The notes: generated from the letters alone by a model not told the origin. Shown: positions 32,945 to 46,689, counted from the stretch's first letter. The stretch: 64,000 bases of DNA from Zygnema cylindricum (GCA_037447655.1 JBBHKE010002597.1:181055-245054); one strand, 5' to 3'. Numbers and translations are program-made.

Positions 32945-33858
32945 GCATTGTGAGTGGCCGTGTGCGTCGGCCATCCGCTAAATTGGGAGTTCCACCAAGG
33001 TTTGGAGGATCTCGGTTCACTAGGGGAACTGCAGGGGCAGAGGGGGTGGAGGATGTTGCAGAAAGCATCGTGTCGGACAAAGGGAAGGAGAAAGGGAAGG
33101 AGAAAATCTCACCGTTGGCTAGTGGATCGGCTCCAGTAGCACATGTTTAGAAAACAAAGGCGAATGATACTGAAATCAGGGATTTTAACAATACTGTGGC
33201 AACTCATTTTATTCTCGGGCATCTCACTCAGGGATTGGCTACACCTCATCTTCATGTGAGGAGGGTAGACGAGTTGTGGGATGCTCTTGTCGACATTTAC
33301 AAGAGTGGTACGATTCAGCAGCAGAAGGTGGCAAATCAGAAGGTACAGGCATATGTGAACAAAGGGGGAAAGATGTTAGATTTTTGTAATGATTTGGCTG
33401 GGTTATTCATGGAGTTAGAGAGTGAAAGGAAAAGAGAGACCGAGAAAGAAAAGGTGAATAATTTGTTAATAAAAATCCTAGATGATTGTGAGAACATTGT
33501 TAACAAGGTACAGGATTTGTCAGATCATCTTTGGATCTGGAACTCCGTTGTGGGGATGATTTTGGTTCGGGAAAGCACAATTGAGATTCGTAAGGGAGGA
33601 AAGAGGGTTCAAGCATTAGCTGCTGGTACTACCTGGGAGAATAAGGATTCCAAGAAACCTTATGGGAACTTTGGTGGAGGAGGAAGAGGAAACCATGACG
33701 GAAATGGACCAAGGGCTCCGAAGGGGCTTTGCCATTATTGTAAGAAGCCGGGACAATACATGGCGGAGTGCACTAAGTTGACGGAGCTGAGATTGAAGGA
33801 GGAATCGATTGGAAAACCGACCGCAAGGAAAAAGAAGGTATTTGTGGCTATTATTCTA
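32945..33858 (+). pseudogene. Copia gag fragment
   Basis: Starts with a conserved gag head (SGRVRRPSAKLGVPPRF), broken by a stop near 33,150. It continues at 33,196 with ATHFILGHLTQGLATPHL, LWDALVDIYKSGTIQQQK and a zinc knuckle CHYCKKPGQYMAEC in which the usual His is Gln. At about 33,855 it joins, head to head, the start of another gag on the minus strand. Related fragments are at 37,325-37,755 (-), 50,870-51,055 (-) and 56,010-56,528 (+). Confidence 0.8.
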
Positions 33859-33919
33859 CGACCACTAGAGCAGGTGGAGCATCAGCAGTAGTAGTAGAAG
33901 TAGACATAATTCACCACAG

Positions 33920-34764
33920 AAGCTTACCAAGAATCCTATCAAACAGCTCAATAAGGTTGATACAAAGGTCAAAAATACTTCAAACTATACCACAGTATAG
34001 TGAATTACAAAGCCCGACAACTCCTAAAGTTTCAGCACAATTGATCCAACATACACCAAAATATGTAGATTACACAGTCTGGAAGTCTGGATACATAAAA
34101 TGTTCTACGTCCTAAGTCTTATACTCTTCACTCAGTTGTCCTACTACATAGTGCTATACTGCCGATACAAGTGTTCTAAAAAGATACATCCAAAAGAACT
34201 AAACTGCCACTAAGGTCTAAGTGATCCTACTCACGCTAAAACTAATCTATCACTGTACACTCAATATGACTTAGAATCCTATACAAGTGATTTGATCAAA
34301 TACTTGTCGCCTGGCTTAGTGAATCTCGTTTGTTGACTTGATTCATATCAACCGCAGCAGTGCAGTCCGATTATTGATTACATTCAAATATCCGCAGCTT
34401 CGTAGCAGCTGTGTTATCACATACAAAAAATAGCCGCAGCCGCGTTTGTCTTGTTGCGTAGAAATTGCATTGTCATGTACCAAAATATCCGTAGTTGCGT
34501 TTGTCCCGTTGCATGAGAGAGAAACAAGGACACCATGCATCATAGCCAACAAAGTCATGCTCACAAACATATATACAAACGAAAATCAATATCGAGGGAC
34601 AAAAAGTATATACACCATGAGAAATAATAAATGTGATGTTCCAATGCTGGTGTCGGTATCATTCAAAACCTTGCACTGTGTTTCAAGTGACGACGCTTGT
34701 CCCTATAGATATATTTTTTGTCGTCCTATAAATTTGCTGAGACTTAAAGCTTTCAAAAACAACA
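33920..34764 (-). mobile_element. LTR shared by two minus-strand copia fragments
   Basis: The right border ...CAAAAACAACA is followed by a minus-strand purine tract and RNase H, so it acts as 3' LTR for the element at 35,036-37,320. On its left, 33,858-33,905 is the minus-strand start of a gag (Met-Ser-Thr-Ser-Thr...), so it is also the 5' LTR of a second, almost wholly deleted element. About 60 bp near its right end are replaced by the 127-bp segment at 34,510. Confidence 0.6.
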
Positions 34765-35035
34765 CTCCCCTAAAGCTTTAGACTCATTATGCCAGCGCAG
34801 CTACGATGTCGAAGTAGCGTAGCATCGCAGCATAGCAACGTAACAATTTTTGCAGGTCACCTAGTCCCACTACATCCCCGTTGTTGGACAAAGGCACCAT
34901 GGCAGTATAGCAGTGCAGCAACTCGGCTATTCACTTAATCCCACTGCGTCCCTACAATACTTAAACTTAGGAGCAGGAATAGCTTTATTGACCATATCTG
35001 CAATCATTTTAGCATCTGCAGATAACATTATTTAA

Positions 35036-37320
35036 TCACTCTAGAGAACACTTTTCTCTTACAAAATGTAATCTTAGATCCATGTGCTTGATTTTGAAGT
35101 GGTGGCTCGGGTTAGAAGCAATGGCAATGGAAGCCTGGTTATCACACCAGATCACCTGTGGACCAACCTGCATACATCCCAATTCTTGCAACATGGATTT
35201 CACCCATAAGAGTTCTTTGAGGGCCGAGCTCGTTGCCATATATTCTGACTCCATCGTCGATAGTGCCTTGACCTTCTGAAGTTTGCTGCTCCAACAGCAA
35301 GACCCGTTCCCAATTTGTTGAACGAACCCCGTGGTGGATTTTCGGCTTGGCATGTCGCCATTGCTAGCATTACTCCATGTTTGCAGCTTCACTTCTCCTC
35401 CGCCTAATCTGAGTTTTAGGTCTTTAGTTCCTGCCAAGTATCTTAAAACTCTTTTTGTTGCATCACAGTCAGACTTTCTCGGATTCTCTAGACTTTTGCT
35501 CAATACCCAAACTGTTGCAGCAATATCCGGACGGGTATAGTTCATGAAATATACTAAACTTCCCACTATCTATCTGTAAGGTATCACTGTCATAAGATCA
35601 TCCTCCCCTGACTCAAAAATTTCACTGAGAATAACACCTGCTTCTGTTTCTTTCCCTTGTAACTTATGCTGAAACTCCATTGGTGTTACACATCCTTTTG
35701 CCCCCCGCATTCCGTATTCATCTAACATGTTTCCAATAGCCTCTTTTTGAGTCAGTTTTGTTAATCTATTTTTCCTGTCCCTCTGTACCTGGATACCCAA
35801 AACATATTTTGCCTCACCGAAGTTTTTCATCTCGAACCGTGAGTTTAAAGCAATTTTAATTTTGTTTAACTCACCCATTGATTTGCTAACTAATAGTAAA
35901 TCATCTACGTACATCGCTATGTATACTATTCCATCCTCTCTTTTTAAAACATAGACGGAGTGAGCAGAACTTATCCTTTTAAATCCTAGGTTAGTTAAAG
36001 TACATCAAGTTTTAGATTCCATTGCCTTGGGGCTTGTTTTAGGCCGTACAAAGATTTTAACAGTTTGCATACTAAATGCTCTTTTCCTGGTTCTGCATAC
36101 ATTTCAGACTGCTGCATGTTAATGGTCTCCTCTACTTCTCCATGCAAGAAGGCCGTCTTTACATCCATTTGATGTCTTTCCATATCCTCTATAGCAGCTA
36201 CAGATAGCAAAATTCTACCTGTCAGAAATCTTACAACAGGAGAAAAAGTTTCTACAAAATCAATTCCTTCTTTTTAATTATATCCCTTTGCCACAAGTCT
36301 AGCGTTATATCGTTCAATGGTTTTATCTGGATTTAACTTCATGTTGAATACCCATTTGCTGTCGATCACTTTTTGATCTGGAGGAATGTCCACAAGCTCC
36401 CATGTCTGAGCCTTCATGATCGACTTCATTTCATCGTTTGTCACCTCGATTTAGTGAATTCGCTCCGGTGATGAGAAGGCTTCCCGGATGGTCAGAGGCT
36501 CCCCTGAGAGTGCCATGTAGGTAAAGTGAAAACTTGCTTGCAGGAGGCTACTGGATATTTATCCCCCTGGAAATTCTGAGGCTGAAATTGTCGGATCCAG
36601 TGCGCTGCGCTTGTTGTGCTGGTTGCGATCTGTAGGCAGTGACTGCTGTTGGTCCGTTTCCCGTTCGTTGCGCTGGTTGCGATTTGTAGGCAATGGCTGC
36701 TATTGGTTTGCTTCGAAATGAACTTGTTGGGGAACCCAATTATGTTCTGACTGTTGAGTTACGACTGGTGGATTTTGCAACTGTGGGACAATGTTATCGA
36801 TGCTATCTAAAAAGACATTTTCCTGTAATTTTTGCTGCTTCTGCTGCTCTGTCATTTTAAATAAGTCTATCGAGTCCAGTTCATCTTTGACAACAATGTT
36901 CCTTGCCACAATAATTCTTTACCTCTCAAAGATAAAGACTCTATAACCTTTTGAATGATCATCATATCGTAACAAAGTGCCCGACAATCCCTTAGGTTCC
37001 ATTTTCCATTTATCACTAAACGTATCCAAACTAAAGCATTTACTTCCAAAGACTTTGAAGTGACTGACATTCGGTTTTCTACCCGTCTAGATCTCGTAAG
37101 GAGTGGTTTATACCGATCTTGAACTTATCCTCTTTTTGATATAAACTGCACAATTTAATGCTTCAGCCCAAAGTTTAGGATCCACATCCTTATCCGCAAG
37201 CATGGACCTAGAGCTTTCCGTAATAGTTCTATTTAGTCTTTATGAGACCCCATTTTGTTCCGGAGAATATAGAACACTTAGTTTGTGACTTATACCTTCT
37301 TTGAGTAAGAAGTTTCTTAT
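35036..37320 (-). pseudogene. Ty1/copia pol remnant (integrase, RT, RNase H)
   Basis: Minus-strand order: integrase end (37,070-36,700, with KDELDSIDLF), RT (36,210-35,570, with MDVKTAFLHGE and the MYVDDLLLVS active-site strand) and RNase H (35,566-35,036: YFMNYTRPDIAATV, WCDNQASIAIASNPSHHFK). It has many stops and frameshifts. Upstream it stops at about 37,320 against a gag piece from another copia family, so the 5' half was lost or recombined. Confidence 0.88.
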
Positions 37321-37324
37321 CCCC

Positions 37325-37755
37325 CTAGTTAGTTCCACCAGCCAATGCTTTAACACTCTTTCCTCCTCTCCGAATCTCAATTGCACTTCCCAAAACCAAA
37401 ATCATCTCCACAACGGAGTTCCAATTCCATCGATGATCTGGCAAATCCTGAACCCTGTTAACAATGTTTTCATAGTCATCTGGGAGTTTCAAAAACAAAG
37501 TATTCACCTTCTTTTTCTCGGTCTACCTTTTCCCTACACTTTACAACTCCATAAATAACCGGGCAAAGTCAATACAAAAGTCTAACATCTTTCCTTCTTT
37601 GTAGAAATATGCCTATACCTTCTGATCAAGCAACTTCTACTATTGTATGGTACCACTCTTGTAGATGTTGTCAAGAGCCTCCAACATCTCGTCCCCCCTG
37701 TCCACATTAAGATGAGGTGTAGTCACTACTTGAGTGAGACGCCCGAGAAAAAAAC
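37325..37755 (-). pseudogene. Copia gag fragment cut by an LTR
   Basis: Minus-strand pieces LGRLTQVVTTPHL, ALDNIYKSGTIQ and LPDDYENIVNRVQDLPDH match the gag at 33,196-33,858. It ends abruptly at 37,756, where an LTR of another family starts (TGTTCGTTTTTG). Confidence 0.8.
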
Positions 37756-37756
37756 A

Positions 37757-38640
37757 AGTGTTCGTTTTTGAAAGCTTAAGTCTCAACAAATTTATAGGAC
37801 GGTGGGAAAATAGATCTATAGGGACACATGTCGTCACTTGAAGCATAGTGAAAGTTTTAATGGTACCGACACCAGCATTGGAACAGCGCAGCTGCGGTTA
37901 TTTTTGATATGGTCTATACGGACGAACGCAGCCTGCGACGCAACAAGACAAAGCAACTACGGATATCTTGGTACATGACAATGTAGTTGCTTCGCAACAA
38001 GACAAACGCAGCTGCAGCTAATTTTTGGTATAGGACAACGAAGCTGCTACGAAGCTGCAGATATTCGAATGTGATGTGGAAGTGGACAGCGCTGCTACGC
38101 TTGAACAGTATCAAGTCAACGGACGAGATTCACAGATGACTTACTAACACATGTTTTACAACAAGTGAGTGGATATATCCAGACAAACGTAACTAGCCGG
38201 CGACGAGTATTTGTACAATCACTGAGTACAGATTCTCAGTAATATTGATTGTAAAGTGGTAAATTAGTTTTAGCGTGATTAGGAGTAATTAGATCTTACT
38301 GGTATTTTTGTGTATTGGACATATCTCTTAGGATCACCTGTATCGACGGTACAGCAATATATAATAAGACAACTAAAAGTAGATACTCACTAAGAGTATA
38401 AGAGTTAGGACTTAGAATGTTTTTGAATCCAGACTGTGTAATCTGCAAACTGTTTTGGGAAACTTTTGAGTTGCATATCTTGGTGTATGTTGGATCAATT
38501 GTGCTGAAACTTTGGGATTTTTCACACTTTGTGATACACTATACCGGGGTAAGGTTTGAAGCAGTTTTGACCTATGTATCAACCTTATTGAGTTGTAAAA
38601 GGCAGTTGTTTGATAAGATTCTTGGTAAGCTTCTGTGGTG
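37757..38640 (+). mobile_element. 5' LTR of plus-strand copia element
   Basis: Begins TGTTCGTTTTTGAAAGC and runs to just before the gag ATG at about 38,645. Its first 130 bp match, inverted, 34,640-34,764 and, direct, 50,540-50,680, showing a common LTR family. The exact right border was not found. Confidence 0.6.
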
Positions 38641-40063
38641 AATTATGTTTACTTCTACTACTACTGCTAATGCTCCATGTGCTCCAGTGGTCGTAGAACA
38701 ATAGGTTATTAGCCTGTCATCAAGAATTCTTATATTCTCGGGGGAAAAGTACGCAAATGGGCAGATATGGTAGAGACACACTTCGAAAATGTTAACCTTC
38801 TGGATATTTTGGATGGTTCACTGGCGAAACAGATCCGTCTTGGTCAAAGAAAAATTTGCAACCTCGATCGATTTAAAATTCTGTATTTTGGAAGAATTGG
38901 CTATGTAACGGATAAGAATGAAAAAGGTGATCAATATCTAGAAATCTCTCAAGAGTGATTTTGAAAAGGCTAATGTTCGAAAGAGCTATTTTTGGCTGGA
39001 CAGATTTGGGACTACAAATACACAAGTGGCACAATGGCAGGATACTGTAACAAATTTCGATTACTAATAAATTCTTTTGCTTGTGCAGGTGGATCCTTTC
39101 CATAGTTTCAGCAAGCTCCCTTGCTAATGAGATGTCTTCCTACTACTATGAAAGAAGCGACTGATAGGCTGAAACAAAAAGATAAAGCTAGCAGACACTA
39201 CAGTTAGCTATTAATCTGATATTTGAAGAGGAAGCAGATTCTAAAATTATTAATGGTGAAAAACAAGTAGAGGCATTTAACACAAAATTTATCAAAAAAG
39301 CTTAGTTTAATCAACAGAGAAATCAGTTTAATTAGAATCAGAATCAGTTTAGACAGTTTAATCAAAGAGGAAATAGACAATATTTCAATGCTTGTTCTTA
39401 TTGCAATGAAAAAGGTCATGGATATAAATTTTGTCCTAGGCTTAAAAAAGCTAATGAAACAGGTCTGTATTGGCCAAGATGGCAACAGAGCGAATTTTAT
39501 CAAGGCTTCACGGGATCATCACAATGAGGAAATGCACTCTTCTGAGCGTCTTCATCTCATCAAGACGAGTCTCTTTCACTCTCTCACAATGAGGATGATG
39601 ATCTCTTTGCTATAGCGGCAGCAATGGAGGGCGCGAAAGACAATGGATGGATAATGGACATGGGAGCGTCGACCCACATGTGTTGGAACAAAACAGTTTT
39701 CAAAAATCAGAAATTAACACCGGAGAAAAATATCTACTATGCTTGTGGAATGAGTGTGCAAATGCGGGTTGTAGGTGATTTCTCCTTGCTAGTTGATGTA
39801 GAAGGCAAGGCAGTTGAGAGAACTCTTCATAATGTTCTCTATGTACCACATTTTAGGAAAAACTTGTTTTCCACTTCTTTGGTATGAGTAAAGGATTTAA
39901 GGTCAATCTCAAACATGGCAGGCAAGTTGGTAGCAAAATTGGAAAAATTGCAATTACAGGAACTAGAGATGCCAACAAAATGTATCGAATGGATATGCCT
40001 GATAATAAAGAAAATGATGTTTTGTATTCCGATGCATTATCCTCAGATTAGCTGTGGCATAAA
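38641..40063 (+). pseudogene. Copia gag-protease remnant
   Basis: Gag begins ATGTTTACTTCTACTACTAC with an early stop; later pieces include VETHFENVNLLDILDGSL. It has an intact CCHC zinc knuckle (CSYCNEKGHGYKFC, about 39,388-39,430) and a protease region at 39,624-39,887 with WIMDMGASTHMCW, where the catalytic D-T-G is D-M-G. The element is cut at 40,064 by the LTR of the next element. Homologous to gag-protease at 46,672-45,282. Confidence 0.85.
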
Positions 40064-40945
40064 ATGTTGTTCTGTGACTGCTACACCAACTGAAGATGAA
40101 GATGATACTAGAGTAGACATCACAGAATTTAGATAAACAAAAAGCTCTCACAGATGCTCAAAAAAATACACACAACTTTGGAACACATCCATAGATAATT
40201 TAGGCAACCAAATGTCCTACAAATCTGACACAATGCAAATAATACACAAAAGAACACAAGTGCAAGTTAACACAGAAATCTGCAAACAGATTTGAGAGAT
40301 ATTCTCTGTCAAAGATATCAAAAATGTCACTACATAATTTTGATACAAGAAGTTCCTAATTCTGAAATGGCTAAGTCCTATTCTTAAACCTAAAAAATCT
40401 ATTCTTCTAAGAGCTAGCAACCACTTACTGATCTAACTTAGCAAAGGAGGCATACCAACCATACATCAATAATATCTACTATCTAAAAGAAGATACCTGA
40501 ATATGTCAAGGTATGTCATACAGAAAGAATCTGAACTAAGACACTAATCAAACAAAACACGCTTCTGTACAAACTAGAGATAAGTAACATCACAGCACAC
40601 CGTGTACAAACTTGTCAGATAATTACAGACGTGGTCCCGGATGACCATCTTCCGTCGGCAACAAATCTTCACCGTCCATCATTTCTAAGTTTCATCTAAG
40701 ATGAAGCTTTTATGTGACACTTCGGTTTTTATGGTAAGTATGGATAGCACCGCCGGATCTTTGTAGAGTGTCTCATTTACCGACGCGTGTTTTGAAGTGT
40801 GTCACACCGTGAACTCCCTTGTTGTTCACTGTAACATTAATTCTGGTACATACTGAACCAGACTTTCACAATGTATTCTAAGTACTGAGAAAACACTCCC
40901 CTCACCTATGAAGCTTAGTGAGGACTAAAGCTTTCAAAACAACAC
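40064..40945 (-). mobile_element. 3' LTR of minus-strand copia element
   Basis: TGTTGTTCTGTGAC...CAAAACAACA, 882 bp, followed by a minus-strand purine tract (AAAGCTTTAGGGGAG) and RNase H. Same family as the solo LTR at 30,764. Confidence 0.8.
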
Positions 40946-40997
40946 TCCCCTAAAGCTTTAGACTCTACTAACCACTTAGACCACATCCCTCTCTACA

Positions 40998-43540
40998 TTA
41001 TTTCAATTTTGGGGCAGGTAAGGGTTTTGTCATCATATCTGCCAAGATTTTCTCATCACGTAAGTAGCTGAGTTTTAGAATTGTGCCCATCACCTTTTCC
41101 CTCACAAAGTGTAACTTTATGTCAATATGCTTGCTTTTGAAATAATGACTACGATTAGAAGCAATAGCAATAACAACTTGATTGTCACACCAAATGACCT
41201 GAGGACTAGACTGCATAAATTTCAGTTCTTGTAAAAGAGACTTTACCCAAAGAAGTTCATTAACAACTGAGCTAGCTGCCATGTATTCAACTTCCATGAT
41301 TGACTGAGCAGTCACCTTTTGGAGCTTGCTTATCCAGCAGCAAGTACCATTAACGATCTTTAGAATGAATCCAGTGGTTGAACGTCGGCTTGGCATATCA
41401 CCATAACTCGCATCGCTCTATGTGTTGATCTTCACTTTATCTCCTCTAAGAGACAGTCGGAGATCTCGTGTTCCTGCAAGATATCTCAGAACTCGTTTTG
41501 TTGCCTCCTAATCTGATTTCTTCGGATTTTGAAGACTTCGACTCAGAGCTCCAACAACCGCTGCAATGTCCGGACGAGTGCAGTTCATAAAGTAGATAAG
41601 ACTCCCAACAATTTATCGGTAGGGAATCGTGGACATGAAGTCTGACTCCCCTAGTTCCATATCATCTTCGAGAGTCATTCCTCCATCTGTCTCCTTTCCT
41701 TCCACCTTTTGCCTGAACTCCATAGGAGTGGCACTCCCATTTGCATCTGCCATGCCAAATCTTTCAAGTACATTTCCAATGGCCTCCCTCTGAGTGAGGT
41801 AAATAACTCTTTGACTCTTATCTCTCTCTACTTGAATGCCTAGGATATAGTTAGCTTCACCTAAGTCTTTCATTTCAAACCTGGCATTTGGAGCTGCTTT
41901 TATCTTATTTATCCCATTAAATGATTTGGTTATTAGCAGCAGATCATCTACATACACTGCTACATAAATAACACCATCATCTCCTTCCATGACATAAACA
42001 GAGTGATCTGAGCTGATCCTTCTAAAGCCCAAGCTGGTAAGAAACTCATCTAACTTTAAATTCCACTGTTGTGGAGCCTGTTTCAATACATATAATGATT
42101 TCAACAGTTTACACACTATATTTTCCTTTCTTTTTTCTACTAAACCTTGAGGTTGTTTCATATAGATTACTTCCTCTAAGTTTCCATGCAAGAAGGCAGT
42201 TTTAACATCCATTTGATGCAATTCCATATTCTCAAATGCAGCTAGGGACAACAAGACTCTCACAGTAGGAAACCTGACAACAGGAGATAAGGTTTCCTTA
42301 TAGTCTATTCCTTCCTTTTGAATAAAACCCTTTGCAACAAGACGAGCTTTATACCTTTCAATGGTGTTGTCTTGGTTGAGCTTCACTTTGAAGACCCACT
42401 TGTAGCCAATGGCTTTCCGATCCGGTGGAAGCTCCAAAAGTTCCCACATTTGGGCTTCCATGATCGATCTCATCTCATCATTTGCAGCTAAGATCCAATG
42501 ATATTTTTTTGGAACAGAAAATGCCTCCTGAATGGTAAGAGGCTCCCTGGTGCTCGCAGAAAAAACATATTGAACTTGTTCTCCCGTTAAACGAGAACTC
42601 TGTCCCCTCGAAAAATCTGAGGCTGGAACAGTTGGATACCGAGCTCCACCTTGAGGTCTTGGAAGATGGGGATCATCTGTTGTTTGTTGTTCAGTAGCTG
42701 ATGGTACTCTAGTATTTTGAACTCCAGTAGAAGAAGAAGTAGAAGCTGCAGCAGACTGAAAGGGAATTTGATCCAAGATGACATGTTCTTGCAGTTTTTC
42801 TTTCTTCTCATTCTCATCTATACTAAATACGTTTATGGACTCACTCTCATCCTTTACTTGAATATTTCTAGCAATCTGGACGGTATGTTTCTGAGGACTG
42901 TAAATTTTTTTCTATATCCTAGAGATTCATCATCATATCCCATAAAGATTCCAAGCTTAGACTTTCGACTCAGTTTCCAGTTTGGTAGATTATCTAGAAC
43001 AAAACACTTGCTACCAAAAACTCTAAAGTGACTGACATCTAGTTTTTTGCCAGTCCACACTTCATAAGTCGTCATTCCCTGAACAAATCTATTTTCTAAT
43101 CTGTTCCTAATATATGTTGCATTTTGGTAAGCTTCAGCCCAAAATTTGATATCTATTCCTTTATCAGCCATCATAGATTTGACACTCTCAGTTAGAGTTC
43201 TGTTCAGCCTTTTTGAGACTCCATTGTGCTCAAGAGTGTAAGGCACAGTGAACTGGTGAGATATACCATATTCTTTTAAATAAGCAACAAACTTATTAGA
43301 AATATATTCACCTCCATTATTAGATCTTAAGGATAGAATCAATCAACCATGAAGTTTCTCCGCCAAGATCCGAAAGTATTGAAGTGGGTGAAGACCTCCT
43401 TTTTCTCCTTCATAAAATAGATTCTGCTGAATCTGGAGAAGTCTGAATCTGGAGAAGTCATCTGTGAATGTGACAAAGTATTTGTTGCCAGCAAAAGATG
43501 GTACTTTGGAGGGTCACCACACATCTGAATGAACAAGTTC
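40998..43540 (-). pseudogene. Ty1/copia pol remnant (integrase, RT, RNase H), long RT frame
   Basis: RNase H 41,396-40,998 ends ILADMMTKPLPAPKL. RT is an unbroken 387-codon frame (42,776-41,613) with KWVFKVKLN, MDVKTAFLHG, LYVLKQAPQQWN and the active-site strand VAVYVDDLLLITKS. Integrase (43,342-42,854) has RSNNGGEY where the family has RSDNGGEY, so a catalytic Asp is lost, and HNGVSKRLNRTL. It is truncated near 43,540, where it meets the RT of a second element in the same orientation. No gag or protease. Confidence 0.9.
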
Positions 43541-43549
43541 TAAGATATT

Positions 43550-46500
43550 AGTTTGCCTCACTGAGGTCTTTCATCTCGAACCGTGAGTTTAGAGCAGTTT
43601 TGATTTTGTTAATTTCAGTTATAGATTTGCTAATTTATAGCAAATCATCTACATATACTGCTATATATACTATCCCATTGTCACCCTTTACAACGTAGAC
43701 GGAGTGATCAAAATTTATCCTTTGAAATCCTAGGCTAGTCAAGAATTCATCAAGTTTTAGATTCCACTGTCTGGGGGCCTGTTTTAGGCCTTACAAAGAT
43801 TTTAGCAACTTGCATACTAAGTGCTCTTTTCCTGGTTCCACATACTTTTCAAGCTGCTGCATGTAAATGGTCTCTTCTTGTTCTCCGTGCAAAAAGGCCG
43901 TCTTTACATCCATCTGATGTATTTCCATATCTTCTATAGCAGCTAGAGACAGCAAAATCCTAACTGTCAGAAATCTTACAACCGGAGAAAATGTTTCTTC
44001 AAAATCGATTCCTTCCTTTTGATTATACCCCTTTGCCACAAGTCTGGCCTTATAACGTTCAATGGTGTTATCGGGATTTAACTTCACCTTGAATACCCAT
44101 TTGCTGCCGATCGCTTTTCGGTCTGGAGGAAGGTCCACAAGCTCCCATGTTTGAGCCTCCATGATGGACTTCATTTAGTCGTTTGCTGCCTCGATCCAGT
44201 GATTCTGTTATGGTGATGAGAAGGCCTCCTGAATGGCCAAAGGCTCCCTTGAGGCTGCCGAGTAGGCAAAGTGAGAGCTTGCTTGCAGGCGGCTGCTTCA
44301 TCTTCTTCCCCCCGGAAATTATGAGGCTGAGATCGTCGGATGCCGTGCGTTGCGTTGATTGCACTGGTTGCGATCTGTGTGTACCGACCGCTGTTGGTCC
44401 GTTTGGATCCGAATTTGTTGAGGAACTTGAAGAGAGTCGGACTCCGGAGTCACCACCGGAGTTTGTGGAATCTGCGGGACAATATCCTACATGCAATCTA
44501 AAATGACATATTCCTGTACCTTTTGTTGCCTTTGCTTCTTTGTCATTTTTAAATAAATCTATGGAGTCTAGTTCATCTTTAACAATGATGTTCCTTGCTA
44601 CAACTATTTTTTGCCTCTCAAACACAAAGACTCTATAACCTTTTGAGTGATCATCATATCCTAACAGAATACCCGGTAATCCCTTCGGTTCCATTTTCCA
44701 TCTATCTTGAGAAGTATCCAATATAAAGCATTGACTACCAAAGACCTTGAAATGGCTAACATCTGGTTTGTTTCCTATCCAAATCTCGTAAGGAGTAGTT
44801 CCCACCGATCTTGATCCTATCCTATTCTTAATATAAACTGCACAATTTAGAGCCTCAGCCCAGAATTTCGAATCCACATTTTTATCTGCGAGCATCGACC
44901 TAGAGCTCTCCGTGAGAGTTCTATTTAGTCTTTCCGACACCCCGTTTTGTTCCGGTGAATATGGAACAGTCAATAGATGACTTATTCCCTCCTCGAGTAA
45001 AAAGGCTTCAAATTCCTTTGATGTATATTCACCACCATTGTCCGATCTGAGCTGCAAAATAGGTAAATTATGAAGCTTTTCAGCCCATGCTTTATAGTGT
45101 TTGAAGTGACCAAACACTTCACTATTCTCCTTCATGAAGTAAAATTTTGTAAACCTGGAAAAACCATCACAAGTTTTGACAGGCTCATTTGTGATTGATA
45201 CACCCTCTATTTTTCCATGAAGGACCATTTTCCTCAAACTATCATAGTTTACATGGCCTAATCTTTTATACCACCACTCATCTAAGTGCAAAACACTGGA
45301 GTACAGAACATCATTCTCCTTGGTATTAGCATATCCATGCAATACATCTTGCTACTATCTCTAGTACCTGGAACCGCAACCTTGCCATTTTTGCTAACAA
45401 CCTGCCGACCATTTTTCAAATTAACCTCAAAGCCTTTACTCTCTACCAACGACGTAGAAAACAGATTTTTCTTAAAGTCAGGCACAAATAAGACATTGTG
45501 AAGAGTCCTTTCAATTGCTTTCCCTTCTACATCAACGAGTAAGGACACATCACCCACAGCACGAGTTTGGACACTCATTCCACAAGCATAATAAATACTT
45601 TTCTCGGCGTTGTTTTCAGATTTTTGAAGATGGCCTTCTTCCAGGACATGTGGGCTGACGCTCCTGTATCCATTATCCATCCACGGTCCTTCGCGCCCTC
45701 CATTGCAGTCACCATAGCGAATAGATCCGTATCATCCTCCATAGAAACTGTCAAAGTCTTGTTTTGGACAGACGAAGAAGCCGAAAATAGTGCATTTCCA
45801 CGAGGTGTAGGCCCCGTAAAGCCTTTGTAAAACGGGCTTTGTTGCCATCCCGGCCTGTATAAACCTGTATCGTTAGCTTTTTTAAACTTAAGACATAATT
45901 TGTATCCCTGACCTCTCTCACTACAATAAAAGCATGCATTGTTTGATTGTCTATTTCCACCTTGATTAAACCGTATGAACTGATTAACCTGATTCCTTTG
46001 CTGATTAAACTGTCCTTTTCTCTCAAAGTCTGAATTAAAAGCCTCTACTTGCTCAACATTGAGAATATTAGACGTAGCTTCCTCTTCTAGTAAAATATTG
46101 ATGGCTAACTGTAAAGTCCAGCTTGCTTTATCTTTCTGTTTGAGCATGTCAGATGCTCCTTTCATACTACGAGGGAGACCCCTCATGAGCAATGCTGCCT
46201 GTTGAAAAGGAGGAAACACCCCACCTGCACCAGCATGTGCATCTTCAAGGATACGAAATTCGTTAGAATATTCAGCCATTGTACCGTCCGTGTACTTATA
46301 GTCCCAAATTTTTCCAGCCAATAGAAGCTCTTCCTGGACATTGGCCTTTTCATAATCACTTTTAAGTGATTTCCAGATATCAATTGTTTTTTTCATTTTT
46401 ATCCTAGACATAGCTAAGTCCTCAGATATACAAAATTTCAGAATAGAACGAGATTGGGTATTTTTCTTAGACCATGACGGATCAGATTCATCTAGCGAAC

Positions 46501-46672
46501 CCTCCAAGATATCTAAAAGATTAACATTTTCAAAATGTGTCTCCACCATTTCTGCCCAGTAAACACACTTATCCCCGAAAAAGATAGGAATTCTTGATGA
46601 CAACCCCATAACTTGTTGTTCTACATCTATCGGTATAGGTGGAGGAGTAGCAGTAGTAGTAGAAGTAGACAT
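43550..46672 (-). pseudogene. Ty1/copia element, gag to RT, 3' truncated
   Basis: Gag starts at 46,672 (Met-Ser-Thr-Ser-Thr...) and keeps the zinc knuckle with one change (CFYCSERGQGYKLC). Protease has the catalytic DTGAS (~45,660), then a frameshift; the rest of protease follows (45,680-45,282). Integrase (45,342-44,068) lacks the stretch between the HHCC finger and the first catalytic Asp (VKTCDGFSRFTKFYF junction) but keeps RSDNGGEY and QNGVSERLNRTL. RT starts at 44,174 and ends near 43,550. RNase H and the 3' LTR are missing; the 5' LTR follows at 46,690-47,395. Confidence 0.9.
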
Positions 46673-46689
46673 GATACACTCTCAGAATC

